Position numbers and translations under genes: made by a program
In this document: in pieces, positions 1 to 5,550 of the stretch
Position numbering within the stretch: position 1 is the first letter of the stretch
Layout of the letters: each line of letters begins with the position of its first letter
Assembly (NCBI GenBank): GCA_031554215.1
Contig: JAVBKF010000008.1
Coordinates: 1 to 8,285 of the forward strand
Direction of reading: 5' to 3'
Length of the DNA stretch: 8,285 nt
Origin: JAVBKE01 sp031554215
GTDB taxonomy: Bacteria > Bacillota > Bacilli > JARBTR01
Notes under the pieces: model-generated
What the model was told of the DNA's origin: nothing
The model's input: the letters and a program-made list of their open reading frames with translations, nothing else
Databases searched by the model: none

Positions 1-157
1 TAGGATGGGTGTAGGAATTTACAGCATGGAGGAACGGGCTAAATTATTAAATGGTGAGTTTCATATTTCCTCTGAACTCGGAACAGGTACACTCGTTCAA
101 GTAACACTTCCTTATCAAAGCACTAGTAGCACGATGGTTTGTGATGAAACTAGTTAG
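1..157 (+). CDS. Sensor histidine kinase, C-terminal end (NreB/LiaS/DegS-type), partial at 5' edge
   Basis: This is the last 51 codons of a gene that begins before the window; the reading frame starts at base 2 and ends at TAG 155-157. The peptide shows the closing part of a HATPase_c domain: the G2-type glycine box (RMGVGIYSMEERAKLLNG) followed by the last strands (a SELGTGT turn, then VQVTLP). The form G-x-GIYSM-ERA is typical of HPK7 kinases paired with NarL/LuxR-type regulators, and such a regulator starts 9 bases downstream. The role would be to autophosphorylate on a His in the missing DHp domain and phosphorylate that regulator. Identification as NreB, which senses oxygen through an Fe-S cluster in an N-terminal PAS domain, is inferred from the NreC-like partner; the sensor part is outside the window. 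The last 11 or so residues look like an unstructured tail. Confidence 0.88.
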   Translation, partial: RMGVGIYSMEERAKLLNGEFHISSELGTGTLVQVTLPYQSTSSTMVCDETS

Positions 158-161
158 GAGG
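156..161 (+). promoter_or_regulatory. Ribosome binding site of the response regulator gene
   Basis: AGGAGG lies 5 bases before the GTG at 167 and overlaps the stop codon of the kinase gene. This fixes the non-ATG start and indicates that kinase and regulator are translated from one message. Confidence 0.8.
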
Positions 162-166
162 CACTT

Positions 167-817
167 GTGAAGATAAAGGTTTTTTTAGTGGATGACCATG
201 CGGTTGTCCGTGAAGGGTTAAATTCATTACTGAGCACATTTGATGATATTACGGTGATTGGTGAAGCGGCCGAAGGTAATGAAGCATTACAGAAAATCCC
301 GCACACAATGCCGGATGTGGTCATTATGGATCTCAGCATGCCGAATGGACGAGATGGACTGCCAACTACAAGCGAACTGGTGCAACATTATCCGATGATC
401 AAAGTGCTGATTCTGTCGATGCAAGATGACCAGAACTCATTATTTAGAGCACTGAAGGTTGGTGCATCTGGTTATTTGCTGAAAACATCACTTGGCCTGG
501 AGCTCGTTACAGCCATTAGGCAGGTTCATTCAGGACAAGCCTATTTATACCCTGCAGCGCAGAAAAAAGTGATTGAGCATTTGTTGAATGATCAAGGGGA
601 GCATCATGAAGATACATTTGAGTTGTTATCCGAGCGGGAAAAGGAAATTTTCAGCTTGGTGGCAAAGGGTTATACGAATAAAGAAGCTGGAGAGCTGCTG
701 ACCATTAGTCCTCGAACTGTAGAGACACATAAGGCCAGAATTATGGAGAAGTTAAATTTATCAACAAGGCGTGACCTAGTTCAATTCGCTCTGAAAAGGG
801 GTCTTTTGGAAGGATAG
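167..817 (+). CDS. nreC: NarL/LuxR-family response regulator, NreC-like
   Basis: A 216-residue two-component response regulator with a GTG start placed by the AGGAGG at 156-161. Residues 1-120 are a receiver domain: acidic pair D9/D10, phospho-acceptor D55 in IMDLSMP, switch S84 and conserved K106 in GYLLK. Residues 152-212 are a LuxR-type helix-turn-helix (LSEREKEIF, then KEAGELLTISPRTVETHKARIMEKL). The insertion after the phosphorylation site (MPNGRDGLPTTSEL) closely matches the pattern I recall from staphylococcal NreC, and the C-terminal end (ALKRGLLEG) also fits. NreC is the DNA-binding partner of the oxygen-responsive kinase NreB and activates nitrate and nitrite respiration genes. The gene follows its kinase by 9 bases and precedes a GAF protein and nrfHA, which supports a role in respiratory nitrogen metabolism. 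The family call is secure; NreC orthology is likely but from memory. Alternatives are other NarL-type regulators such as LiaR- or YhcZ-like proteins. Confidence 0.9.
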   Translation: MKIKVFLVDDHAVVREGLNSLLSTFDDITVIGEAAEGNEALQKIPHTMPDVVIMDLSMPNGRDGLPTTSELVQHYPMIKVLILSMQDDQNSLFRALKVGASGYLLKTSLGLELVTAIRQVHSGQAYLYPAAQKKVIEHLLNDQGEHHEDTFELLSEREKEIFSLVAKGYTNKEAGELLTISPRTVETHKARIMEKLNLSTRRDLVQFALKRGLLEG

Positions 818-821
818 CAGG

Positions 822-844
822 AATGAATATGAGATTCATTTTGT
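822..844 (+). other. Short AT-rich hairpin between regulator and GAF gene
   Basis: AATGAAT (822-828) and ATTCATT (834-840) form a perfect 7-bp stem with a 5-base loop, followed by only two more T residues. The stem is too weak and the U-run too short for a convincing terminator. It may attenuate or process the message between the regulator and the next gene, or have no function. Confidence 0.3.
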
Positions 845-876
845 GTGCTATTTGGTAGGATAGAAAGAAAAATGAG

Positions 877-882
877 AGGTGA
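877..882 (+). promoter_or_regulatory. Ribosome binding site deciding the TTG start of the GAF gene
   Basis: AGGTGA complements the 3' end of 16S rRNA and is 5 bases from TTG 888. It includes the bases of the alternative GTG at 879, which makes the longer start less likely. Confidence 0.6.
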
Positions 883-887
883 GTGCA

Positions 888-1742
888 TTGTTTAGACAAA
901 AAAATATGCTCAAGGGTGCGCTCAGTGAACAGCTTGAAGATATGAAGCGGACGTTTACAGCAGATTTCACAGCGATCGCACTGTATGATGCGATTAATTT
1001 AGAAATGCGCTGGCGTATTGCCAAAGGGTCTCTAAACAATCGCTATAGCAACATCGTGATACGAAACGATAAGGGGATTTGCGGCAAGGGGCTCCAATTG
1101 AAACGCACTGTTATGATTACTGATTTTCCGAATGAAATGGCTGAGACAGCAATCGAATACCCGCTACTTTTTGTTGAAGAGTTGAAATCGATGATGGCGA
1201 CACCTTTGTTTTTCAATGGACAATTGATGGGGGTTTTATTGGCTGGAACAAGGCACCAGCGGCAGTTTACTGGGCAGGATATATCGTGTTTAGAGACAGT
1301 GGCGGCTGAAATGCTAGCGAACTTCTTAATGCAAGGGAATCAGGTTGACCCGCCCCGAACGGAACTTGAAGAAAGTCACCTACTATCTCACTTTTTTGCT
1401 TCTGCTCAGGAAAAGTATCGTGGCGATTTAGAGATGTTTTTGCTTGATCAACGGATTACAAGGATTAAAGATGATCAGCAAGCTCAGTTGATTACACTAG
1501 TCGACCGTATTTTGGAGACTATTTATAACACGAATGATGTAAAAGTGAAATTCTACAGTGAGTCGACATCGGAAGAATATTTCAGTCTCTTATTTGAGAT
1601 CAATCAATACTTTGATTTGGCGGAGGAAGTGTTTTCTGATTTGGCAACGATGGCAAGGCAGATAAATGGACGTGTTGAACTGAATTGCGAAACAAATCAA
1701 TCAGTACTCTCGATTCGGTTTCGGTTTGGGCAAGATTTTTAA
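888..1742 (+). CDS. GAF-domain sensor protein with degenerate histidine-kinase-like C-terminus (NreA-like N-terminal half)
   Basis: A 284-residue soluble protein, no signal peptide. I chose TTG at 888 because AGGTGA at 877-882 sits 5 bases upstream; an in-frame GTG at 879 overlaps that site, and ATG at 906 has none. Residues 20-147 form a GAF domain, with RWRIAKGSLNNRY, KGICGKG, MITDFPN and ATPLFFNGQLMGVLLAG. These resemble staphylococcal NreA, a nitrate-binding GAF protein that restrains the kinase NreB. Residues 160-284 have no obvious domain, but the order LETIYNTNDVKVKFYSE (N-box-like), LLFEI, then INGRVELNCE and SIRFRF follows the strand order of a HATPase_c domain. The N-box Asn and the DxGxG and GxG loops are missing, so ATP binding is unlikely. 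No phospho-acceptor His context is clear. Lying 70 bases after the regulator, it is probably a third component of the same system. GAF: confident. Pseudokinase: inference. Confidence 0.82.
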   Translation: MFRQKNMLKGALSEQLEDMKRTFTADFTAIALYDAINLEMRWRIAKGSLNNRYSNIVIRNDKGICGKGLQLKRTVMITDFPNEMAETAIEYPLLFVEELKSMMATPLFFNGQLMGVLLAGTRHQRQFTGQDISCLETVAAEMLANFLMQGNQVDPPRTELEESHLLSHFFASAQEKYRGDLEMFLLDQRITRIKDDQQAQLITLVDRILETIYNTNDVKVKFYSESTSEEYFSLLFEINQYFDLAEEVFSDLATMARQINGRVELNCETNQSVLSIRFRFGQDF

Positions 1743-2157
1743 AATGAGGAACTGCGTAGGCTTCTGGATTTTGAAGGCTTTACACAGTTTTTTTTTATTA
1801 CCCGGTAAGGTTCAGGGCCTCCCTGCAGAAAGCGTAAGATTTTCATTAGCTACAGCAATTCCGTATTGGGATATTCATGCCTTGGATATGTTATGCGGAA
1901 AGGAGAGATGGATGGTGATTAAAGCAGTAGTTGGCGGATAAAAGGGTCATGGAAACAACCACATTGAAGAAGAAAGTCTGTATATGCTTTGCAGGATCCA
2001 GTTTCTCAAAATGGTTCTACACACAAGGAATTGAAAAAGGAATGGCACAAAGCTTTGAATGCATCAACAGGCTTTTTAGATGTCAGTCTTGAAAATGAAA
2101 CGATTATGAGTAATTTTTACTTCAAATGTGGTAAACGTCCGAAATATTGCTCCATTT

Positions 2158-2198
2158 AAAGCAATTGAAATTAGAATGAATCTAGCTTTAATTGCTTT
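2158..2198 (+). terminator. Long imperfect hairpin, possible terminator
   Basis: The arms are 17 bases each (2158-2174 and 2182-2198) around a 7-base loop. The outer 9 pairs (AAAGCAATT with AATTGCTTT) are perfect; the inner part has three mismatched or wobble positions. The right arm ends in CTTT, and CTTTTT follows at about 2206-2211. Because the arms are A/T-rich and the following U-run is interrupted, this could be a terminator for the upstream operon, working on either strand, or a remnant of a mobile-element end. Confidence 0.4.
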
Positions 2199-2400
2199 TA
2201 GTATGCTTTTTCGGCGGGGTACTCAATTAACAGGGCTGGAAGTTGTTTCTGTACTGAAGATTGCTGTGTTCAAACGTTCACTAGGCGCTTAATTTGAGAG
2301 GGTCAGGCGCTTCTTAACACTACGGTTTTTCCTTTGGTAGATTACGTAAAATACCTGATTTCATCTGTGCTAGTTGGTGCTATGATAGAGATGTAGGACT

Positions 2401-2440
2401 CTGTCAAAAAGGTACTGTAACAAGTCCCTGTAAACAGGTC
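2401..2440. repeat. Three imperfect 13-14 base repeats upstream of the nrfHA promoter
   Basis: Units start at 2401 (CTGTCAAAAAGGTA), 2415 (CTGTAACAAGTCC) and 2428 (CTGTAAACAGGTC). The third contains the perfect 12-base palindrome CCTGTAAACAGG (2427-2438). This lies about 100 bases before the predicted nrfH transcription start, a usual position for an additional activator. A binding site for the neighbouring response regulator is possible, but I cannot match it to a known consensus. Confidence 0.4.
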
Positions 2441-2483
2441 ATCTAGCATCATTTTCTGAGTCGTCATTGTTGGCAGGCAAAAG

Positions 2484-2499
2484 TGTGAAGAACATTACA
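2484..2499 (+). promoter_or_regulatory. Fnr/Crp-family binding site in the nrfHA promoter
   Basis: TGTGA-AGAACA-TTACA matches the palindrome TGTGA-N6-TCACA, bound by Bacillus Fnr, in 9 of 10 defined positions. Its centre, between 2491 and 2492, is 41.5 bases upstream of a start at 2533, where transcription is predicted from the TACAAT box at 2521-2526. This is the standard class II activator position, and the promoter has no recognisable -35 hexamer, as expected if Fnr replaces it. It suggests expression under oxygen limitation. Confidence 0.72.
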
Positions 2500-2520
2500 G
2501 TGGAATCATGACTCACCTGC

Positions 2521-2526
2521 TACAAT
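2521..2526 (+). promoter_or_regulatory. -10 box of the nrfHA promoter
   Basis: TACAAT (5 of 6 to TATAAT) is followed by a predicted start near 2533, which leaves a leader of about 52 bases before nrfH. At the -35 position (about 2498-2503) there is only CAGTGG, partly covered by the Fnr-type site. The promoter is therefore probably activator-dependent. Confidence 0.6.
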
Positions 2527-2584
2527 AATCGTGGAGGCATTTTGTCTTTTATCTGGGGAAGACTTCAAGAGGGGGAGAATAACG

Positions 2585-3103
2585 ATGTTTAAGAGATTCA
2601 TCACATCAAAGAAGACCAGATACATTTCTGGTGGGATATTGATTGGTATCCTGCTTTTAGTTAGTGTTGAAAAGGGCATGGCTTATATGGATTCGCCTGA
2701 GTTCTGTAGTAGCTGTCACATCATGGAGCCAGTTACCGCATCATTTGAACAGTCAACCCATTCTAATTTAGATTGTAATGACTGTCATATGCCTGAGGGA
2801 AACCTAGTTTCTCATGCTATTTTTAAAGCAAAGGTTGGAACTGGACATCTCTATTACAATACAATCGCTGAGGATAAGATTCCTGTCAATATTGAAGCGA
2901 AGGAAGAGACAAAGGAAATTATTAAAGAGAATTGTATTTCTTGTCACCAAAACACTGTCAATGATGTGAACCATCAGTCTAAAGAGGATTGTGTCGAATG
3001 TCATGTTTCTGTTGCTCATGGAACTACCCCGCATAGTCGTGCGGACATGGACGAGCAGCCTAAATCTGGCGAGTTGAATCAGAACAAGGAGGGGATTTAC
3101 TAA
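2585..3103 (+). CDS. nrfH: Cytochrome c nitrite reductase small subunit NrfH (menaquinol dehydrogenase)
   Basis: A 172-residue membrane-anchored tetraheme cytochrome c of the NapC/NirT/NrfH family. It oxidises menaquinol and passes electrons to NrfA on the outer face of the membrane. Residues 13-31 form a single N-terminal membrane anchor. Four CxxCH heme sites follow: C41-H45, C64-H68, C117-H121 and C136-H140. The first has the CHxM form (CSSCHIM, M47), where the Met is the unusual ligand of heme 1 in NrfH. ATG 2585 is chosen because GGGGGAG (2571-2577) lies 7 bases upstream; an in-frame GTG at 2531 would add 18 residues but lies at or before the predicted transcription start and has no ribosome site. 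The tail after residue 150 is polar and variable. The gene overlaps nrfA by one base (TAATG), with AAGGAGGGG at 3086-3094 serving nrfA, so the two are translated together. Confidence 0.95.
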   Translation: MFKRFITSKKTRYISGGILIGILLLVSVEKGMAYMDSPEFCSSCHIMEPVTASFEQSTHSNLDCNDCHMPEGNLVSHAIFKAKVGTGHLYYNTIAEDKIPVNIEAKEETKEIIKENCISCHQNTVNDVNHQSKEDCVECHVSVAHGTTPHSRADMDEQPKSGELNQNKEGIY

Positions 3104-4527
3104 TGAAGAAATACCAGTTTTTTAGTGTTGTACTCGCTGCGGTACTCATTTCTGTACTCTCAGTGGGCTGTAGTAATGATGAGAAAGCATCTGGAACGCC
3201 AGAGAAAACAGGGCTTTCGGCGGATGAAATTAGTAATGAAGCATTTAAGAAACTATTTCCATTACAATATGCAAGTTATCAAGAAAATAGCGAAATGACA
3301 GATACAACGTATGCCGGTTCGACAGATACAAGTAAATTTGTCGATGAAAAGGAGCCTTTGCTGCCAATTTTGTTCAACGGATATGGATTTGCTACAGAGT
3401 ACAATGAAGACAGAGGGCACTCTTATGCACTTGAAGATATTACGACGGTTCAGCGGATTAACGAGAAATCAACTGGGGCTTGCTTAACTTGTAAGTCAAC
3501 AGCGGTTCCACAGATGATTGAGTCAATGGGTGATGATTTCTATAGCGGTAATTTCAAAACGGAAATTTATCCGAAAGCTGAAGAAATGGGTCACTCTCCA
3601 ATCGGCTGTTCTGATTGTCACGATCCTGAAACAATGGATCTCCGCGTTACACGTCCGAGTTTCATCGAGGGGATGGCTGCCCAAGGCGTTGATGTAACAA
3701 AAGCAAATCAGAATGACATGCGTAGTTATGTTTGCGGACAATGTCATTCGGAGTATTATTTTGCACCGGAGAATTCAGAAGTAACATTCCCATGGGATAA
3801 TGGATTCAAAGCTGCCGATATGTATGAATACTATCAAACAACGGCTAAAGAGAGTGGATTTGAAAAAGACTGGGTACAAAATGTTTCTGGAACACCAGTG
3901 GTAAAGGCGCAACATCCTGATTTTGAAACGTTTATGGAAGGGACGCATGGCGAGGCAGGTGTCTCCTGCGCCGATTGCCATATGCCATACGAGAAAGCAG
4001 AAGATGGTAAGAAGTTCTCTTCTCATCACTGGCAGTCGCCGCTGAAAACAATGGAAACCTCTTGTGGACAATGTCATCCAGACGATTTGGAAGAACGAAA
4101 GAATCGGGTTGAAGAAATTCAAACAACCTACAAAACAGCGCTTGATGAAGCCGAAGACATTTCAGCAACAGCGCATTATTATGTGAATAAAATGATTACA
4201 TCTGGTTGTGATCCTGCGAAGATTGCAGAGGCGCAAGAGCATGTTAGAAAAGGTCAATGGTTCTGGGATTACTGTGCTGCTGAGAACTCAACTGGATTCC
4301 ATGATCCGCAAGGAAGTATGGAGAATTTACTTATTTCTTCAAATGAATCCAATGCAGCGATTCAAATTGCCACGGAAGAATTAGTGAAGAAAGGCGTTAA
4401 TATTGATGAATTAAATGCCGAAATTGAGAAGGCGAAGAAAGCTGTTGGGGATGAAGAGACGCAAGATGTGAAGAAAACACATGCAACGAATGCCTACTTC
4501 CCGCCACAACAACCGCCAGCTAAGTAA
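3103..4527 (+). CDS. nrfA: Ammonia-forming cytochrome c nitrite reductase NrfA (pentaheme, lipoprotein form)
   Basis: A 474-residue catalytic subunit that reduces nitrite to ammonium with six electrons from NrfH. Residues 1-22 are a lipoprotein signal with lipobox LSVGC; C23 would carry the lipid and hold the enzyme outside the membrane, as expected for a Gram-positive cell without a periplasm. Five heme sites are present: the hallmark catalytic CxxCK (C127-K131, CLTCK), then C169-H173, C211-H215, C289-H293 and C321-H325. Expected active-site residues are visible: R104 in RGHSYALED, Y218 in CHSEYYF and H271 in KAQHPDFE. E217, Y218, K268 and Q270 match the calcium-site ligands. HHW (308-310) and GFHDPQG (H400) supply distal heme ligands. 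Length and motif order are those of a complete, canonical NrfA. ATG 3103 overlaps the nrfH stop, and a strong terminator follows at 4557. Reactions or genes for producing nitrite are not in the window. Confidence 0.97.
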   Translation: MKKYQFFSVVLAAVLISVLSVGCSNDEKASGTPEKTGLSADEISNEAFKKLFPLQYASYQENSEMTDTTYAGSTDTSKFVDEKEPLLPILFNGYGFATEYNEDRGHSYALEDITTVQRINEKSTGACLTCKSTAVPQMIESMGDDFYSGNFKTEIYPKAEEMGHSPIGCSDCHDPETMDLRVTRPSFIEGMAAQGVDVTKANQNDMRSYVCGQCHSEYYFAPENSEVTFPWDNGFKAADMYEYYQTTAKESGFEKDWVQNVSGTPVVKAQHPDFETFMEGTHGEAGVSCADCHMPYEKAEDGKKFSSHHWQSPLKTMETSCGQCHPDDLEERKNRVEEIQTTYKTALDEAEDISATAHYYVNKMITSGCDPAKIAEAQEHVRKGQWFWDYCAAENSTGFHDPQGSMENLLISSNESNAAIQIATEELVKKGVNIDELNAEIEKAKKAVGDEETQDVKKTHATNAYFPPQQPPAK

Positions 4528-4556
4528 TTAAAAGGACAGATGGTTCGTTAATACGA

Positions 4557-4592
4557 AAGGAACTTGCTAATATTTTTAGCAGGTTCTTTTTT
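4557..4592 (+). terminator. Intrinsic terminator of nrfHA
   Basis: The 11-base arms GAACTTGCTAA (4560-4570) and TTAGCAGGTTC (4576-4586) pair with a single G-U, around a TATTT loop, and are followed by six T residues (4587-4592). Flanking A residues extend the stem. Confidence 0.9.
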
Positions 4593-4642
4593 GCTTGGAT
4601 TTTTAATGATCTAAACGCTAGGGTGAGAACCGGGGTGAGTGT

Positions 4643-4756
4643 ATGATTTTGATGACAAAGGGCATGTTAGTGAATAAACACTTTTGTTTTGTGGGAACCA
4701 TTTGTGGAACCTATGAGGCTGACACTGCAATTTGCTCAGATGATCCATGCGTCTGA
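4643..4756 (+). CDS. Possible small cysteine-rich peptide (37 aa), uncertain
   Basis: A short frame from ATG 4643 to TGA 4754-4756 is preceded by GGGGTGA at 4632-4638, a fair ribosome site. The peptide has four cysteines (positions 15, 21, 31 and 36), with C15-C21 near the middle and C31/C36 at the acidic end (CSDDPCV). There is no signal peptide or known motif, and no clear promoter. It fills most of the gap between the nrfA terminator and the DUF2238 gene. It could be a real small protein, a fragment of a lost gene, or chance; I do not assign a function. Confidence 0.2.
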   Translation: MILMTKGMLVNKHFCFVGTICGTYEADTAICSDDPCV

Positions 4757-4818
4757 ATGGCGTCTAAATGAAACAGGAAAACGATCATTTGTATTAGGAA
4801 TTTCCTGGTGCTAACATC

Positions 4819-4834
4819 ATTGTATTTCTACAAT
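4819..4834. promoter_or_regulatory. Palindrome overlapping a -10-like box before the DUF2238 gene, possible operator
   Basis: ATTGTA-TTTC-TACAAT is a perfect 6-base inverted repeat. Its right arm, TACAAT, could be a -10 box, but the -35 region (about 4806-4811, TGGTGC) is poor and the ribosome site starts only a few bases downstream, leaving a very short leader. It could be a repressor site or a small hairpin near the translation start. Confidence 0.35.
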
Positions 4835-4848
4835 AGAGAAGGTGATTG

Positions 4849-5472
4849 ATGACGATGAAGCGGACTATGAAAACCCATCTTCTATTATTGATGATATTCA
4901 TTGCAGTATTGCTATGGTCTGTGATTAGGCCTTCTGCCTACTGGACTTGGCTAGCGGAAGTATCGCCAGGGCTTGTGATTGTTGCTATCGCGATAATCCT
5001 TTATAACAAGTTTAGACTCTCGACTATGTCTTATGCCATTATCGTTTTCTTGGTGGTTTTGATGATGATTGGTGGACACTATACCTATGCAGATGTGCCG
5101 CCTACTGAGTGGTTGCAGGATCACTTTCATTTAGACCGCAATTATTATGATCGTTTTGGTCACTTTATGAAAGGACTTTGTGTCATCGTGATACGCGAGA
5201 TTCTATTGCGGAAGACTGGGTTAATAAAAGGCAAAGGGCTCGCACTTATTTCAATTTCAATGGTGATGGCAATAGGTGCTGTCTATGAAATTGTTGAGTG
5301 GCTCGCTCACATTGTTACACTTGGCAGTCTTTTTTCAAAACAATTTCTTGCTACGCAGGGGGACATGTGGGATTCGCAAGCTGATTTGGCTTGCTTGTTA
5401 GTTGGATCAATCCTTTCTTATTTGCTGCTGGCAAGGTGGCATAATAAGGTGTTAGAGAAAGAACATCTGTAG
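4849..5472 (+). CDS. DUF2238 family integral membrane protein (E. coli YjdF type)
   Basis: A 207-residue polytopic membrane protein of unknown biochemical role. About six hydrophobic segments are visible, near residues 9-27, 35-53, 61-75, 106-119, 130-148 and 180-196. Family signatures are well kept: GGHYTY (75-80), YYDRFGH (99-105), REILLRKT (116-123), YEIVEW (146-151) and ATQGDMWDSQAD (168-179). These charged and aromatic motifs between helices are what I recall of E. coli YjdF (DUF2238). This is not the same as B. subtilis YjdF, an unrelated protein linked to a riboswitch. ATG 4849 is preferred because the GAAGG of the ribosome site (4838-4842) is 6 bases upstream; TTG 4846 and ATG 4855 are alternatives in the same frame. 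The gene stands alone, closed by its own terminator. A link to nitrite reduction is not indicated by anything in the sequence. Confidence 0.88.
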   Translation: MTMKRTMKTHLLLLMIFIAVLLWSVIRPSAYWTWLAEVSPGLVIVAIAIILYNKFRLSTMSYAIIVFLVVLMMIGGHYTYADVPPTEWLQDHFHLDRNYYDRFGHFMKGLCVIVIREILLRKTGLIKGKGLALISISMVMAIGAVYEIVEWLAHIVTLGSLFSKQFLATQGDMWDSQADLACLLVGSILSYLLLARWHNKVLEKEHL

Positions 5473-5521
5473 TAGGGTGATTTCTTTCGATTAGTGCTTT
5501 TTTGTTTCTACCATTGTGAGG

Positions 5522-5550
5522 GCACAGGATGATTTTGTTCTGTGCTTTTT
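5522..5550 (+). terminator. Intrinsic terminator of the DUF2238 gene
   Basis: GCACAGGA (5522-5529) pairs with TTCTGTGC (5538-5545), with one G-U, around an 8-base loop, followed by five T residues and a further T-rich stretch. Confidence 0.85.

Larger units (their letters stand above)
1743..2483. other. Long stretch without an intact gene; short broken reading frames
   Basis: I find no convincing gene here. Several short open stretches in different frames abut one another: 1744-1941 (65 codons, ATG directly after the GAF stop, hydrophobic start, no good ribosome site), 1949-2092 (ATG, 47 codons, beginning METTTLKKK), an open but startless stretch up to the stop near 2158-2160 in the frame that reads ELKKEWHKALNASTGFLDV, and another startless stretch ending near 2292 (TAA after SLGA). 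I recognise none of them. The frame-hopping suggests one or more decayed genes rather than designed non-coding DNA. A small hairpin, CAGGG-cct-CCCTG, lies at 1813-1825. The last 80 bases before 2484 contain repeats and palindromes that are listed separately. Confidence 0.5.

Noticed and set aside
1726..1941. 71-codon frame overlapping the end of the GAF gene as a real gene
   Set aside because: No ribosome site, overlaps GAF coding sequence at its nominal start, no recognised family, and it is followed by frame-hopping fragments.
2531..2584. Longer nrfH start at GTG 2531
   Set aside because: No ribosome site precedes it, it lies at or before the predicted transcription start, and the added 18 residues would put a polar stretch before the membrane anchor. 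ATG 2585 has a strong site.
3523..4168. Open frames on the minus strand inside nrfA (74, 115 and 78 codons)
   Set aside because: They are shadows of the strongly conserved nrfA frame; no ribosome sites or protein motifs.
4593..4848. yjdF riboswitch before the DUF2238 gene
   Set aside because: That riboswitch belongs to B. subtilis yjdF, an unrelated family with the same name; I see no matching conserved structure here.
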